Below the pieces are notes generated by a model. The model was given only the letters and a program-made list of their open reading frames with translations. It was not told the origin of the DNA and searched no databases. This document shows, in pieces, positions 1 to 11,974 of a DNA stretch of 64,000 nt. Position numbers and translations under genes: made by a program. Position 1 is the first letter of the stretch, and every line of letters starts with the position of its first letter. This DNA comes from Pempheris klunzingeri (taxonomy: Eukaryota; Chordata; Actinopteri; Acropomatiformes; Pempheridae), in assembly GCF_042242105.1 (NCBI RefSeq), contig NC_092030.1, positions 2,305,501-2,369,500 of the forward strand, read 5' to 3'.

Positions 1-2020
1 AGGCAGTTAAGAATAAAAAAGACCCTCTAACAGCCACTAAATCCACAAAGCGTGGAGCAAACCTGCAGCCTGTTGAAGCCAACTCAACTACCCTACCCAC
101 GACCTGAAATGTTTTTATATTGCATATTGTTAAACTATTAATGATATAAAATGGATCTAGTGATGGATGTTACAATCACTTTACCAGTGATTGTAACTGT
201 TTGCTACTCTAATCATTCATCCATTACTTTTAGCCATCTGATTCAACCACTCTCTAGTCTTTCTGCACTCTTGTTGCACCACATGAGGCTCTCGTATTAC
301 AGCTGGATGTGTTTTTGTTTTTTTTCTTCAAATCATAATTTCTGTTTTATCAAATTAACTCCTCAACCCTATCTTCTTTTCACTCACCCCCTGGCATCTG
401 CAGAAGTACCCTCTGGGGTGCAAGTACCCACGCTGGGGAACTAAAAACATATAAAAATGTTAAGCGTACCTCACACACAGGTCAGTGGCTGCTCATCTCA
501 GGAGTGTGCTCACAGTGTGCTCAGCATGAGTGCGCTCAGTGTCGTGGCAGTGTGCTGGTGCAAAAGGCTGATGGATCACCACACTAAGTAGGTTTCCTCT
601 CTGCCCACCATGAAAACAAATTTCACAACCATGTAGGCATTCGCTGATCATTTAGCCTTACGTGGGCAGAGAGAGAGACTTAATGTAACACTCAGAACTA
701 TCAGAGATAGTTGATGGAGCATAAATACGATCAGTTAATATGTGCGGGTGGATATTTTTGGGCAAAGAGTGCTCATTAAGGCAATTAAAATATGATTCAT
801 CCAGTTGACAACTTTGACGTGAGGGTGGCACTATAACTTGTTCTAAGAACCGTGAATAACAAATTGTCCTTACAATCTGTTCAGTGCTTGTAAATATATC
901 TCACTCTTGACCAAAGACAGACCAGCAGACTCTATAGGTGCAGCAGCGCAGTGTGCCAGTCAGACCACACAGCATACAAACCGTTTTTCTAATGATTGCT
1001 CCCTGCAGGAGCCAGGCCGGCTCGCTACAGTATCTCTCCCCCTCACCAGCAAATGTCTTATTAATATTGTCTTTATTTGCTGGGACTGTGGCTCGTGTAT
1101 GTCTGAATATCATCGACACATCGACTAGCAGGGCATAAAAGATTTACATAGCGAATGTCAACTTGCTACAGTAACTAACCTCATAGATTTTGATATGTTA
1201 ATTATTAACAAATGCAAACAGACCTTAGTTGCTTTGCCGGCGTGTTAACTGTCTCTTGAATTAAAAGGATCAAGAGAGGGCAGCTTGCTTAGGCAGTGAT
1301 CAGGCTGTGCTTCAAACTACACTGACAGCAACACCCAATGCTTGCTGACCTCCATGTATACACTCACACTAAAATACAAAAACTCAGCAGCAGCTTTAAA
1401 CCAAACAGACACACAAAGGCTTCTTTTCCTCATTAAAATCGTCACATCACTCATTTTCACCACCTCCGTCTGGTGGTGTTGCATGGAAAAGCTGGATGAT
1501 GCTTGACAAGGGTCACAAACGCTGACCACTAGGCAGAGGTGTTGTGTTAATAGAGCTCTGAATGGAGATCTTTGTTGATAATTCGAGGGTGGCCTCCCAC
1601 TCACAGTGGCAGCCCTGTGGTGCTAATGGCTTCATCATTGGCAGGCCGACCACGTCAGTGCTTTAAATCACATAATAACCCCGGGGATAAATGCAGTGGG
1701 GGACCTCACCGTGTCCGCGTGATCGTATATCACCCAATGTTTAGCCTATTTAATTGAAGGAAACACATGCACATGCATGCACACATTCTCTCAATAGGGG
1801 AATGCAATTATCACATTGTTTTATTTATGCAAATGACTTTATTTGGTTTTGCTGTTTTTTTTCATGAATGCATACCTTATTAGAAGTAAATATATGAATT
1901 TGACTTCATTGTCTTCCATTCCTTTTCCTGTTTAACAAACAAAATGTCTCTTCCTTCCCCTTTCTTTACTCTGTTCTGTTTAACTTTTCTTTCCTCCATC
2001 CTCCAACTTTCCTCTCTCAG
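1..2020 (+). other. mmp17: Intron of mmp17 (left edge of window)
   Basis: The first recognisable mmp17 exon begins at 2021 with a split codon, so everything to its left is presumed intron. I read it in all frames for the missing catalytic or linker exons (zinc-binding HExxHxxGxxH, furin site) and saw none. Short open frames here have no family resemblance. The last 40 bases are pyrimidine-rich and end in a good acceptor. Confidence 0.6.
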
Positions 2021-5000
2021 GCTGGCACGAGATGCCCCAGACAGATGCACCAGTCACTTTGATGCTGTGGCCCAAATACGGGGGGAGGCCTTCTTTTTCA
2101 AAGGTATTCAAGCTTAAAAGGAGAAAACGAGCAAGAAAGACAAGCAGACAGGCAGACAGATAGAGAGTGACAGTGAGAAAGAAGAGAGAGAAAAGAGGTG
2201 AATGGAGAGGAGATAAAGTGAAAGAGTATGGGACAGGGGCTGGGCACAAAGACAATGGTGGCTCCAGCGATCAATAGAAAACCAAGTCATGTGTGGCTCC
2301 CCGGGCTCGTGTCACAGACTCACACACCATCACGTATCCTGCAGTATGAACAAAGTGGTCCCACAGGGCCCAGACTGTTTTGCTGTACACTTATTATCTG
2401 CTAAGCTTGAAATGGATCTTTTTGGCTTATTAGCCAGCATTGCTTGTATATTTATAAAGCAAAAGAGCTTTCATAAGCAAAACATGCAAGATAAATTCAT
2501 ATTGAAAATTATTTATGAAAACATGATGTGTATTGACTGAGGGCCTCCTTCCTGCTAATTTGTTATATTATATTTGTTATCTCGACCTAAGCACCAGGCT
2601 AACCGCCATACTTCCCAATGCTCTTTTCCACAGGTAAGTAAAGGTAGACAAATAAATGGAACAAGGTAACAAAATCACTTTAATAGTCACGTTGACGGTT
2701 ATTACAGACATAGCACTCTGTGTCATAGCTAAACGTGGCTTTTCTTCTAATAGTCTCCTACAGGATGTCGTGAAGAGGCTCTAACCACTTCCTGTCTGTC
2801 ACAGGGAAGTACTTTTGGCGGCTAACTCGAGAGAAGCACCTGGTGTCCTTTCGTCCTGCTCAGATCCATCGCTTCTGGAGGGGCCTTCCACCCAACCTGG
2901 ACAGTGTGGATGCTGTGTATGAGAGGCCTGGCGACCACAAAATAGTCTTTTTCAAAGGTAAATCCCTCTTATCTGATTTCAGGTTTCCCTCAGCGTCCAT
3001 TTGGCTTCTTGCTACTCCATTACAAGCACAAATGACACTGATGTCTTTCTAAATGTTTCCGTAGTAATTGCGAAGTTATATTCTATAAAGGTTTAATTTC
3101 TTCCTCCCTCTTCAGGTCTGAAGTACTGGATATTTAAAGACAACATCGTGGAGGAGGGGTACCCTCGTCCAATCAGCGACTTCGGCCTACCCATGGAGGG
3201 AGTGGATGCAGCTTTCGTTTGGCTGCACAACGACAAAACCTACTTCTTCAAAGACAACCACTACTGGCGCTACGATGACCACCTGAGGCGCATGGACCTG
3301 GGCTACCCTAAAGACAGCACGCTTTGGAAGGGGCTGCCGCCACAGCTGGACGACGCCATGAGGTGGTCCGATGGTGAGTGGCCATAAAAATCAACATTTG
3401 GGGTTTTTTCACTGATCATTTTACATCAACTAACAGAGTTGCTAAGTTCTCCATCAGTAGGAAACTACTTAAAATGTGAATACAGGTTTATAAAGCCTTC
3501 TGTGGCTCTAAAGGGAACTGTGAAAAGCCATGGAAAATTACGGCACTCAGGTAAATTTAATTCGAAGTTGGAGACTTTACATGAAAAACTTTATAAGAAA
3601 AATGTGCTGAAGGTAATTGTTGGCGTGGAATTTGGCAGAAGTGAACATTATTTGGGCCGGCAGCAGCATCTGGCAGCTCCTCTTCTAAAGGCTGTAAACA
3701 ATTAGTTTAGCTTACGTGAGCATAAATCCCATCTATGTTATTACCTGCAGATAATGTTTGGAAGCTTTTTCTGGCGCTAATGATCATTTTTATCATTCTT
3801 TTACGAATAACAATGTCGGAGAAGTATTTTATCATGCAGGGAACACTATAAATGAGTGCACATAATATACACATCCTCACAAAAACTCATACAGCTATAT
3901 GGGCTCTTTGCAAATATGATATGTATGGACACAAAAACAAATAATCAGTGAGCCATGAAAAATGTGGCTGTGGCTGTGGTTATGGAAAAGGAAGTGTAGA
4001 TGTAGCGTGTTCAGGTGCCTGCAGGGACCTTTAGGATGCGTGATGCCCAAGTTTCAAGACAACAAACTTTTTAGATTACAGATAGCGAGTCTGTCTACCA
4101 GAAGGAGGCTGTAAGACTGGAATCTCAGCTTGCCAACAACAGCTTTGACCTTTACACTCCAAACACAGCGGAGAGCCATGTTGGGTGTTATGAATCCTGA
4201 AGCTGGTCTCCCCTTATTAATCCATGCTGCCGCTGTGAGCGCCCTGAAGTCGCTCAGATTCACGGGGGGGGCACACTAAGATGGGATGATCGCTAATCTA
4301 ATCAAGGAGGTCTAACAGAGAAGGTTCCTCCTGCATTAACCTCTATAGATCTGTCTTCTGATAGGCCTGTTCCTGCTCCAGGATAAAACAGACGTTTGTC
4401 ATTTGAGCAGCTGAGCAGTCAGTAAGCTTGCAGTTGTTTTTGTAAAGGATCTGAATAAAAGGTAAATAAAAGAACTGCTGCTCTTTACTCCATGCATTTT
4501 ACAGTCTGCCCTCAGGCAGAGAGCCTCATTGCATCAGTCCTCACCTTATCTGCATCAGCATCATCATCCTTAGTCAGCCCTCCTATCACCATCACAGTCT
4601 CCTCTCTCTCTCTCCCTCCCTCTCCCTCCCTCTCTCCCTCTCTCACACACACATACTCCAGCACACATGCCATATACTCCACATTTCACTGACTGAACCC
4701 TGCAAATGTGCAAATGACAGATGAGACCAACAGACAAATAAGCAACTGTTTTCTAACGTGATGTGAATGATATTTACTTATTTATCTTTATTATATATCA
4801 GGTGATCGTATGTCTGTGCTGTTTTTACAGCTTGATTTGCTGCTTCCATGTGGCCAGTGACATCTTTAATACTGCTTTAAGACTCACGCTTTGCTTTGCT
4901 TCCACCTGCAGAAATAAGAATGATAATATGTTGGGGCCGTCTACAGTCAGTAAATGATTTTACAAACAAATGGTTTCAGCTTGATACGGTGGATGTTCGC

Positions 5001-8000
5001 GGCACTTCTCTGTGGCTGTCTGCGTGTTAGTCTACATTTGTACACATCTGTCCCTGGTTGATCCACATGATTTCTTTGGTATAATTTCTCAGTGTGCCAG
5101 TTGGGGTGAACTACAGAGAAGAGGCAGCTGAGATGGTCATTAAAAAAACATTATTTAATCATGCAAATCTTGTAATCATCCTCAAGCTTAAGTGGAACAC
5201 AAAAATGAATATTGAAAGTGATTATATGTTCTAAGCATTGGCATCCAGTATTCCAAATCACTGTGTTTTCGCAGTTCTTCTGTTTGAGCACTTTTCTCCT
5301 TGTTATTTCGGCCTCAGATCTGGCATGCACTCCCCAGTAGCCTTGCTGAGAATAAAAGGTATTCATCAGGCTCCCAAGTTGTCTGTACTCATCTCCTCTT
5401 TCAGCTTGGATAGTTTGTTAAACTTTGATGCATGAGTGCCGTCCTCACACAGACTTAACTAGTTCTGATATGCAACAGAGCGAGACCCGACGCAGACCTT
5501 TGTGTCTCCCACTGTTCTGTCCAGCTGTAACAGTGTTCTCAGACTCTCTGAAAACCTCTGGCCATCCTCGACCTGACTCTGTCACTCTGTTGTTCTCTTT
5601 CTCTGGAAGCTCTTTAAAGTTGGCATCTTTCAATGTCATAAAACTTTCAGTATCTCTGCCACTCATCACCCTGAGGGGGATAACGTATGTGGTTGTGTGT
5701 GTGTCTGTCTGTCCGTCCGTCCGTGGCTAATCTCTAAAACTACTGGACCGATCAGCCTAATATTTTCTGTGCATGTCTGTGCTCGTATGACGAATTACTC
5801 TTTGCAGTTGCAACTTTTGAAAGTTTTTTATTGACTGTTAATATCTTTGTTGACTGCTGACCCCTGACTCATCCTAACTGGCCTGTAGCGCCCGCAAGTG
5901 ATCAACAGCTGCAGAGCAAAAGGCATTCGGCTAGGCAAAAACAAGCCTCACCTAGTCTGGTGCAAGCCACATTTTGGCATTTCTCATGGCTCAAAAACAG
6001 ACATCCATGCAAAGGTTTAGCCTGGTTTTGCCATCTGTTAATATCCATCAAAGTAATACACGATACGACAAGAATAAATGCCAGTTTCTGTCATTTTCTG
6101 ACTGTTTAATAACTTTATTGAAACAGTTTTACAACAAGTTTAAGATACCGTGTTTATACAGCTTGAGTCTGCAAACACAGCAGGGGGACCAAAGGCTGTA
6201 ATAATCCATTAGGTCAAAGCATGGCATGTTGGCTGGACTGTATGAAACACTACAGGGCATTTCATTCGAAACAATGGACACAGGAAGTGGCGACCCTCAG
6301 CCAGCCAGTCACAGACAGACAGTAGCTCTTACACGGCTGCTATTTTTCTATTTTAAAGGCTCATTATTACAGCGCTGTGTTCGCTTGTGATGCAGCAGTG
6401 TCAACAATGCTGCTTATAACATTCCTACTACAATTTATACACCAGTTAATCCTCTTAGACCAACACCTGCTGAGCTCCACTTGTGAGAGAAATGGAGTGA
6501 ATTTGCCTCCAACCACCAACATTAGGAATAATATTGTGGCTTCCTTTTCTGGTGGGTGTGACTCCTCTTCTTTTACTCAGTGCTGTGTGCCAGCACTCTG
6601 TCCAACCTTGACCTTATTCAGCATAGTGAACTACAAGAAGTGGTGCAGCAGTTAACTTCTTCAACATGTGCTCTTGACCCAGTGCCCACTTAGTTGTTAA
6701 AATAAAAATCAATAAATGCTTTCAGCTGCACGGTAGATGATGTCCTTGAGCTTGTTAATGCATATCTACTCTCTGAAATCTTCCCCGCAGGTCTCAAACA
6801 TGCTATCATAACAGCATTGCTGAAAAGAGTCACCTCTGTCCAGTTGTTTTTGAGAGCTACAGACTATTCTCAAACGGTTGTATGTCGACAGTTGCGCATG
6901 TGTCTGGATCGCTGCAATGCTCTTTTTTTATTGTTTTTAAATCTATGAATGTCTTAGTACCTTCCTGGATGCTGAATACCTACCAGATAGGTGCCTTAGA
7001 TTATCAAGTAAAGGTCTCTTCACTATTCCCAGAATAAATTCTAAATCAGTTTATGGCGCTTTCATGCATTATGATCTTTTTAATAATAGTAATAATAATA
7101 GTAGTAATAATCAAAAGAATACCTCCTTTTCTTTTAGGTTTTTATTTTGTGTCATTGTTTGTGTGAATGTTGCCCTTTTTTTTTGCAAATTGAGGCTGAA
7201 ATGTGACATAAATAAGTTTGTCTTGACTTGACTTGGCAGACTGTGGCCTGCAGTATGGGAGTGTGACTGTGGCTCTCAATGGCCACAGCTAAGACTTCTG
7301 GGTCCTTCTCATGTATAATTAAGCTGTTTCCAGAATATCATTCTAGTCTGTGAAACGAGGAAGAAGCGTCGGTGCCAGATGGACAACAAGAGTATCGTCC
7401 TCTGTTAGCTGCCACACATTGGCTCATAGTTTTTATGACACATGGTCAACCACTGACCCAGAAAGTGACAGTGAAAAACCATCACTGATGACCTTTTTCA
7501 TGCATAAATAAATCCATCAATTAGAGTCTTTGATTGAGCAGTTTAGTCAGAGGGAAGACTTTGTTTATGCAGGAAACATAAAAGTTCTACGTCAAAGGAA
7601 AAAATATTAGTTCAGGTTTCTTAGACACTGTGTGACATAAGAAATACATTCACGGTGCAGTTCCAGATCCAGATTTCTTTCTTTCTACACACACAGAGCA
7701 GATTAGCAGGATATTTATATCAGCTCTCAGAGCGATGACACCTGCCTTTTGTTGAATCATTCTAATGAACAAACTCGGGCAGTTTGAAGGCAGCAGCTAC
7801 ATCTAGTACGAGAAGCATTAATGGAATATTCCTGAATGTCAATATAACACTCAAGATAGCAGGTACATTCACAGTAGGTCTGAAATAATCATTTCATCAA
7901 TATCATCCATGTACAAATAACGCTATCAGGCATTTATCGGACTGACTATTTGAGTATTCTAGTTGTCAACAGAAATTGGATCAGTCATTAGAGATAGCCC

Positions 8001-8347
8001 AAGGTGATACTCACCAACCATGATACACCAACAAAATGCATCAGTTCAAATGTGAATTTAGGTTATATTATTCAATTAGTGTGTGTTGATGCATGTATTC
8101 CTCCCCTCCTATCTGTCTCCTTCACCTTGCTTTTAAACCTTGTCCTAACCTCCCCCCTTTCCCCCCTCGTCGTTCTGTCAACGTGGCTGGCTTTCCAGGA
8201 GGTAATGTGATCATTACTGGAGCATGTCACGCCTCTTCATCTGCCACATCAGTAATCTTTACAGACTATGTGCATCTGTGCCGGTAAAACAGTCTGGTCT
8301 TTTACCTCCTGTAAAATGTCTAATGCCCATTAAACCCACACATATAC

Positions 8348-8379
<32 letters not shown>

Positions 8380-10033
8380 ATGGCCCTGTGTAATTATGTG
8401 TTGCATTAGCATGACATTGCACAGGATGAGGAGGGAATATTAGTGTGTACTGAAAATGGAATTAAGAAAAGGAGAGAAGTGATCAAAAAGGACCGTTTAG
8501 AATCCACCCTGTTGGTGGATGTAAAGAGCGTGATCACATGAAACGTTTAAATATATTTCGACAGACCACGTTGCATCTACAGTTTTCTCCAGCAGCTTAT
8601 TTTTTTAAATATTTCTTTAATAATCTCGCTGTGACTGAGACTCGCTGGCTGAATAGGTGGAAACTTGAGAGCCTGTTTCATGACTTGATTCAATCACTGT
8701 GCAGCATGGGGACGTGTGGAGGACAATAGCTTGAGACTTAATGAGTCACAAAATATGAAATAAATCAATAAGGAAACTGTTAAGAAAATCCTGAATGATA
8801 TTAAAAGTAATGAATATGACATTGCCTTGAGAATAAAGAAAAAAAAAATCTATTCAGAATCTATTCAGCTTCAAAATATTATGAAAATTGATTTGTATGA
8901 AATGACCTTTTTAAATGGGCCAAAACATTTACATTTATTGCAAAGTGCTTGAGTGAGATTTGCACATGAAGCAGTCGATGTTTGTGTGGATCTCATTATG
9001 CTCGATCAGCCCATGTGTGTGTGTGTGTTGTTCTGGCAAATCCAAGCAACATGTGCACACCCTGTGAACTCAGAAATTCGAGATGTGCTTTGAAAAGTTA
9101 AAGTAAGAGTTATTTTGTTGTCGTGCTTTGTCTGTTTTTGCTTGTTTTATCTATCTGTCATGAAGCTCTTGCAAAGTCATACTTGCTGAAGATAAACCTT
9201 GTAGATTTCACTTTCCCGTCATATTTGACACCTTCAGACTTCTCATAACTGCATTTTGTGATAAAATGTTTCAAGGCAAACTTGAATAAATAATCCACAT
9301 CAAATAATTTACGCAAATGCGTGTTTTCACATACCCTGAAGAAGAAAATGTCACCCACGTTTGAAGCTAGAAATGACTTTGAGGGCCACATAAATGGAGA
9401 AATGACAAAAGATCAGTCTTTGCCGTGGGACTAAAAGGGTATAAGGAGATAAGAAGTGTGATATAAATCTGAGTTAAGTGGAAACATATTAATTCCATTT
9501 TATGACTGCACAATTTTTGAGATTTTATTATATATGATAATAATTTTGTCTAAGAAAATGACAGCTCAAAATGATTATACCGGCTCAGTCCTGACATTTC
9601 CTTTGAATACAGAAGGGCCTCATCTAGAGTTGTTCCCCAGGTACTGAGGAAAGGTTGCCTGCTGTTCCTAAGCAATTACAATAGGTCAAATGCTGAGGAT
9701 GTATTACCTTCCCAAAAGGATTAATAATGTTTGCTTAATCTTGTGTTGTTTTGGCAGCCTTTACCGAGCAAATTCCTCCACCAGTTGGCTGTACAGATTA
9801 GGCTTTGATAAAGCACTTGTAGATGTTCAGAACTGGCAGCAAAACAACTAATTAGCAGGATGTACTGAGTCCTTATTTCAGGCCACGCTCAGCGGGAGCA
9901 AACAGCATCACCTGTCTCTCCTGCAGCAGCTCGCAGCTCAATGTGTAGAAGCTCTCTTCCCTGTCAGGTGCTTAGAGGTCTGTGTTGTGTCTGAGCTTTC
10001 GCCAGCTTCAGAGGTCCTGCTCCAAGCTCTTTG

Positions 10034-10068
<35 letters not shown>

Positions 10069-10984
10069 AGCAAGCCAAACGTAGAAGAGGATGCAGTCCC
10101 AGCAAAATGCCCAATACCAGGCAAAGACACATAGAAATGCATGTATGTATGTATATACAAGAACGCACAAATTCACATGTATGCACACCTTTAGACCAGG
10201 GGACTGAGGCCACTTCAAAGCTTTTAGGCTGCATCTACGAGCCGGGGATAAAGAGAAAACAGTGAGATAGAGGGAGGAGGGGGAGAGGAGAGAGACATTA
10301 TGAAAATGTGGTGACAACTGATGGTGAACAGTGAGTGAGGAATCACAGATTTAAGAGATGGATAAGATGTATGCTGAGAATGAGAACAAAGCTGGAGGGG
10401 AAGCAAAAATAAGTTAGAGGAAGCGGCGAAAGAACATCTATATTGTTAGTTGTTTCTCGATAATCCTGCTAATGTATTTATTTTGCTGCATCCTACTACT
10501 TGATTTGCATCCTTGTTGCATTTTAATCTGGCCCCTTAAGGCCCTTTCTGAAATCCATTATTGCAAAATAATGGGGGTCTGAAAGAGACTTTAAGGGAAG
10601 TTTGTTCTGTTCTATGTTACATACACTGATACCAAACCTGTGTCCTCTCTTTCCAAAGGTTCATCCTATTTCTTCAAGGGGAAGGAGTACTGGAGGGTGC
10701 CGGGCAGTGACATGGAGGCGGAGGCAGGATACCCCCGCCTCATCGCTAAAGACTGGCTTCTGTGCACCGAGATGCAGTCAGACTCTCCCGACACAGAGCC
10801 CAAAAGCACGGAGACGAGAGGCAACGTGCACCATCACCCCGACCACGCAGAGAATGGATACGAGGTGTGCTCCTGCACCTCTGACACCGCCTCGCCTTTA
10901 GGTGCCCGCCCCTCCCCGTCCCCCCTGTGGCTGCTGCCACCTCTCTGGACGCTCTCGCTGGCCCTCCGCTCTGAACTGCTATGA
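2021..10984 (+). CDS. mmp17: Matrix metalloproteinase-17 (MT4-MMP), 3' part: hemopexin domain and GPI signal
   Basis: MT4-MMP is a GPI-anchored extracellular metalloproteinase. Only the last four exons are in the window: 2021-2103, 2805-2957, 3116-3373 and 10659-10984 (stop TGA 10982-10984). All junctions are GT-AG, and every intron interrupts the codon after its first base. The 272 visible residues form the four-bladed hemopexin propeller. It opens with a Cys (DRC) before the THFDAV-like blade I motif (here [18 protein letters not shown]) and closes with the partner Cys in DWLLC. Blade motifs include [36 protein letters not shown] and [19 protein letters not shown] stem with VCSCTS follows, then a small-residue stretch and a hydrophobic C-terminal tail ([14 protein letters not shown]) typical of a GPI-attachment signal. 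The close match to remembered human MMP17, including [10 protein letters not shown], separates it from MMP25. Prodomain and catalytic domain lie outside the window, so integrity of the enzyme cannot be judged. Confidence 0.93.
3480..3668 (+). repeat. Diverged dispersed repeat, copy A
   Basis: The motif TTTATAAAGCCTTCTGTGGC, followed by CTCTAAAGGGAACTGTGAAA and TTACGGCACTCAGG, resembles a second stretch at about 15695-15800. There, TTTTATTAAACCTTTGTGGC is followed by CTCCATAAGGAGACTCAAG and TATGTCACTTAAG. The two copies keep the order of motifs but differ by many substitutions and indels, as expected of old copies of one interspersed element. The family is not identified. Confidence 0.45.
5690..5960. 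repeat. Probable interspersed repeat with CTACTGGACCGATC core
   Basis: A short (TCTG/TCCG)n tract runs into CTCTAAAACTACTGGACCGAT, a phrase I recognise from many fish genomic sequences. The rest is AT-rich and non-coding. No terminal repeats or target duplication could be defined, so limits are approximate. The call depends on memory of the motif, not on a database match. Confidence 0.4.
6720..7235 (+). mobile_element. Decayed non-LTR retrotransposon (LINE) reverse-transcriptase fragment
   Basis: Conceptual reading, with frame shifts between blocks, gives several hallmarks of the C-terminal half of a CR1/L2/Rex-type reverse transcriptase. From 6793 there is [12 protein letters not shown], matching the usual FKxAxIxPLLKK block. 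Around 6910 CNALFF matches DYCNALF. Around 6958 PSWMLNTYQ is followed by [20 protein letters not shown], matching the LRSSxxxLLxxPRxxxKxxG block. It ends about 7230 in a CTTGACTTGACTTG-type tail. Stops and frameshifts make it non-functional. It lies in sense orientation in an mmp17 intron. The exact clade is uncertain. Confidence 0.68.
8349..8374. repeat. (TG)n microsatellite
   Basis: A run of 13 TG dinucleotides in the large mmp17 intron. Confidence 0.95.
10035..10066. repeat. (TG)n microsatellite
   Basis: A run of 16 TG dinucleotides in the mmp17 intron, about 590 bp before the terminal exon. Confidence 0.95.
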
Positions 10985-11227
10985 TGCCAAAGCACGGGAC
11001 AACGCTCTCAAGCTGGGTGCAGAGAAGAGACTCTTTGGTGGAGGGCCAGTGGACACGCAGACTAAATGAAAAAAGGGAAAATTTGTTCATATAAATATGA
11101 ATTGGTATGTTTTTGCTATTATTTTGCTGTTATTTATTTCACGTCATTTGATGGTCCTCTGAAGCGCCTTGCAGTTTGGGTAGTACATACATACATACAT
11201 ACATAGTACATGCATACACACATGCAT

Positions 11228-11230
<3 letters not shown>

Positions 11231-11266
<36 letters not shown>
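11231..11266. repeat. (GACA)9 microsatellite
   Basis: Nine perfect GACA units, preceded at about 11186-11205 by a short (CATA)n tract, in the presumed mmp17 3' UTR. Confidence 0.95.
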
Positions 11267-11645
11267 TTATTACATTATCATACTAGAGTAAATGTAGTCA
11301 TCAAGCCACTGAGAGTGAACATGCTAGTACTGTGGTATACAAATTGAGTTAAATAGAACTAGAAGTTCTCTCTCTTAGTTTCTTGAATGACTGAACCGTC
11401 TCATCTTTGATAGGAAGCTAACTGAGTGGCTGTTCAGAAATATGTTCATATGAAATACATACACACATGTATGTACGTTCAGACATACAATACATATAAA
11501 TACATAGGTACATGTAATACAGCAGTATTTTAACAGCTCCTGTAATGGTTATTTTTTCCATGTACAACAAGTTTACAGCAATAATGAATGGCATCCTGAG
11601 ATGTTGATATGTAGACAGATGAATAAATATAAAGGTGCATTTTTA

Positions 11646-11974
11646 CCTTTAAAGAAAACATTTTGGGAATGAAATATGCATGTTCGTTTTCTTGCCAAGA
11701 GTTAGATGTGAGGATCAATACCACTCAGGTCTGTCTGCTAAATATTAAGCTACAGCTAGCAGCTAGTTGACTTGGCATAAAGACTGGAAATGGGTGAAAC
11801 AGCTCTGTCCGTGATAACAGAAGACTTAAGTGAAGATGCAGTGGTTTTCCAGGCAGTTATGTATAGTTAAGTGTAAGCTAAGCTAACCATTAACCGTATT
11901 GATCTTCTCATCAAACTTTCGGGCAAGACAGCAAATGAGCACATTTCCCATAATGTCGATCTATTGCTTTAAAT
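11646..11974. mobile_element. Foldback/MITE-like element with long inverted arms
   Basis: The left arm (11647-11724) runs TTTAAAG...AACATTTTGGGAAT...TTTCTTGCC...GTTAGATGTGAGGATCAATA. The right arm (11899-11974) is its approximate reverse complement: TATTGATCTTCTCATCAAAC...GGGCAAGACAGC...TTTCCCATAATGTC...CTTTAAA. The arms are about 75 bp and diverged. The interior includes AAAGACTGGAAA and TAAGCTAAGCTAACC, phrases I associate with an abundant fish non-autonomous inverted-repeat element. No open reading frame is present. It lies inside the presumed mmp17 3' UTR, where a transcript could fold on itself. Confidence 0.72.

Larger units (their letters stand above)
3374..10658 (+). other. mmp17: Large intron of mmp17 (7.3 kb)
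   Basis: This intron lies between the exon for the third and part of the fourth blade and the terminal exon. The donor is ATGGTGAGT and the acceptor TTTCCAAAG. No extra coding exon was found; phases join directly. It holds repeat remnants at 3480-3665, 5690-5960 and 6720-7235, (TG)n tracts at 8349-8374 and 10035-10066, and otherwise AT-rich sequence with no assignable function. Confidence 0.75.
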
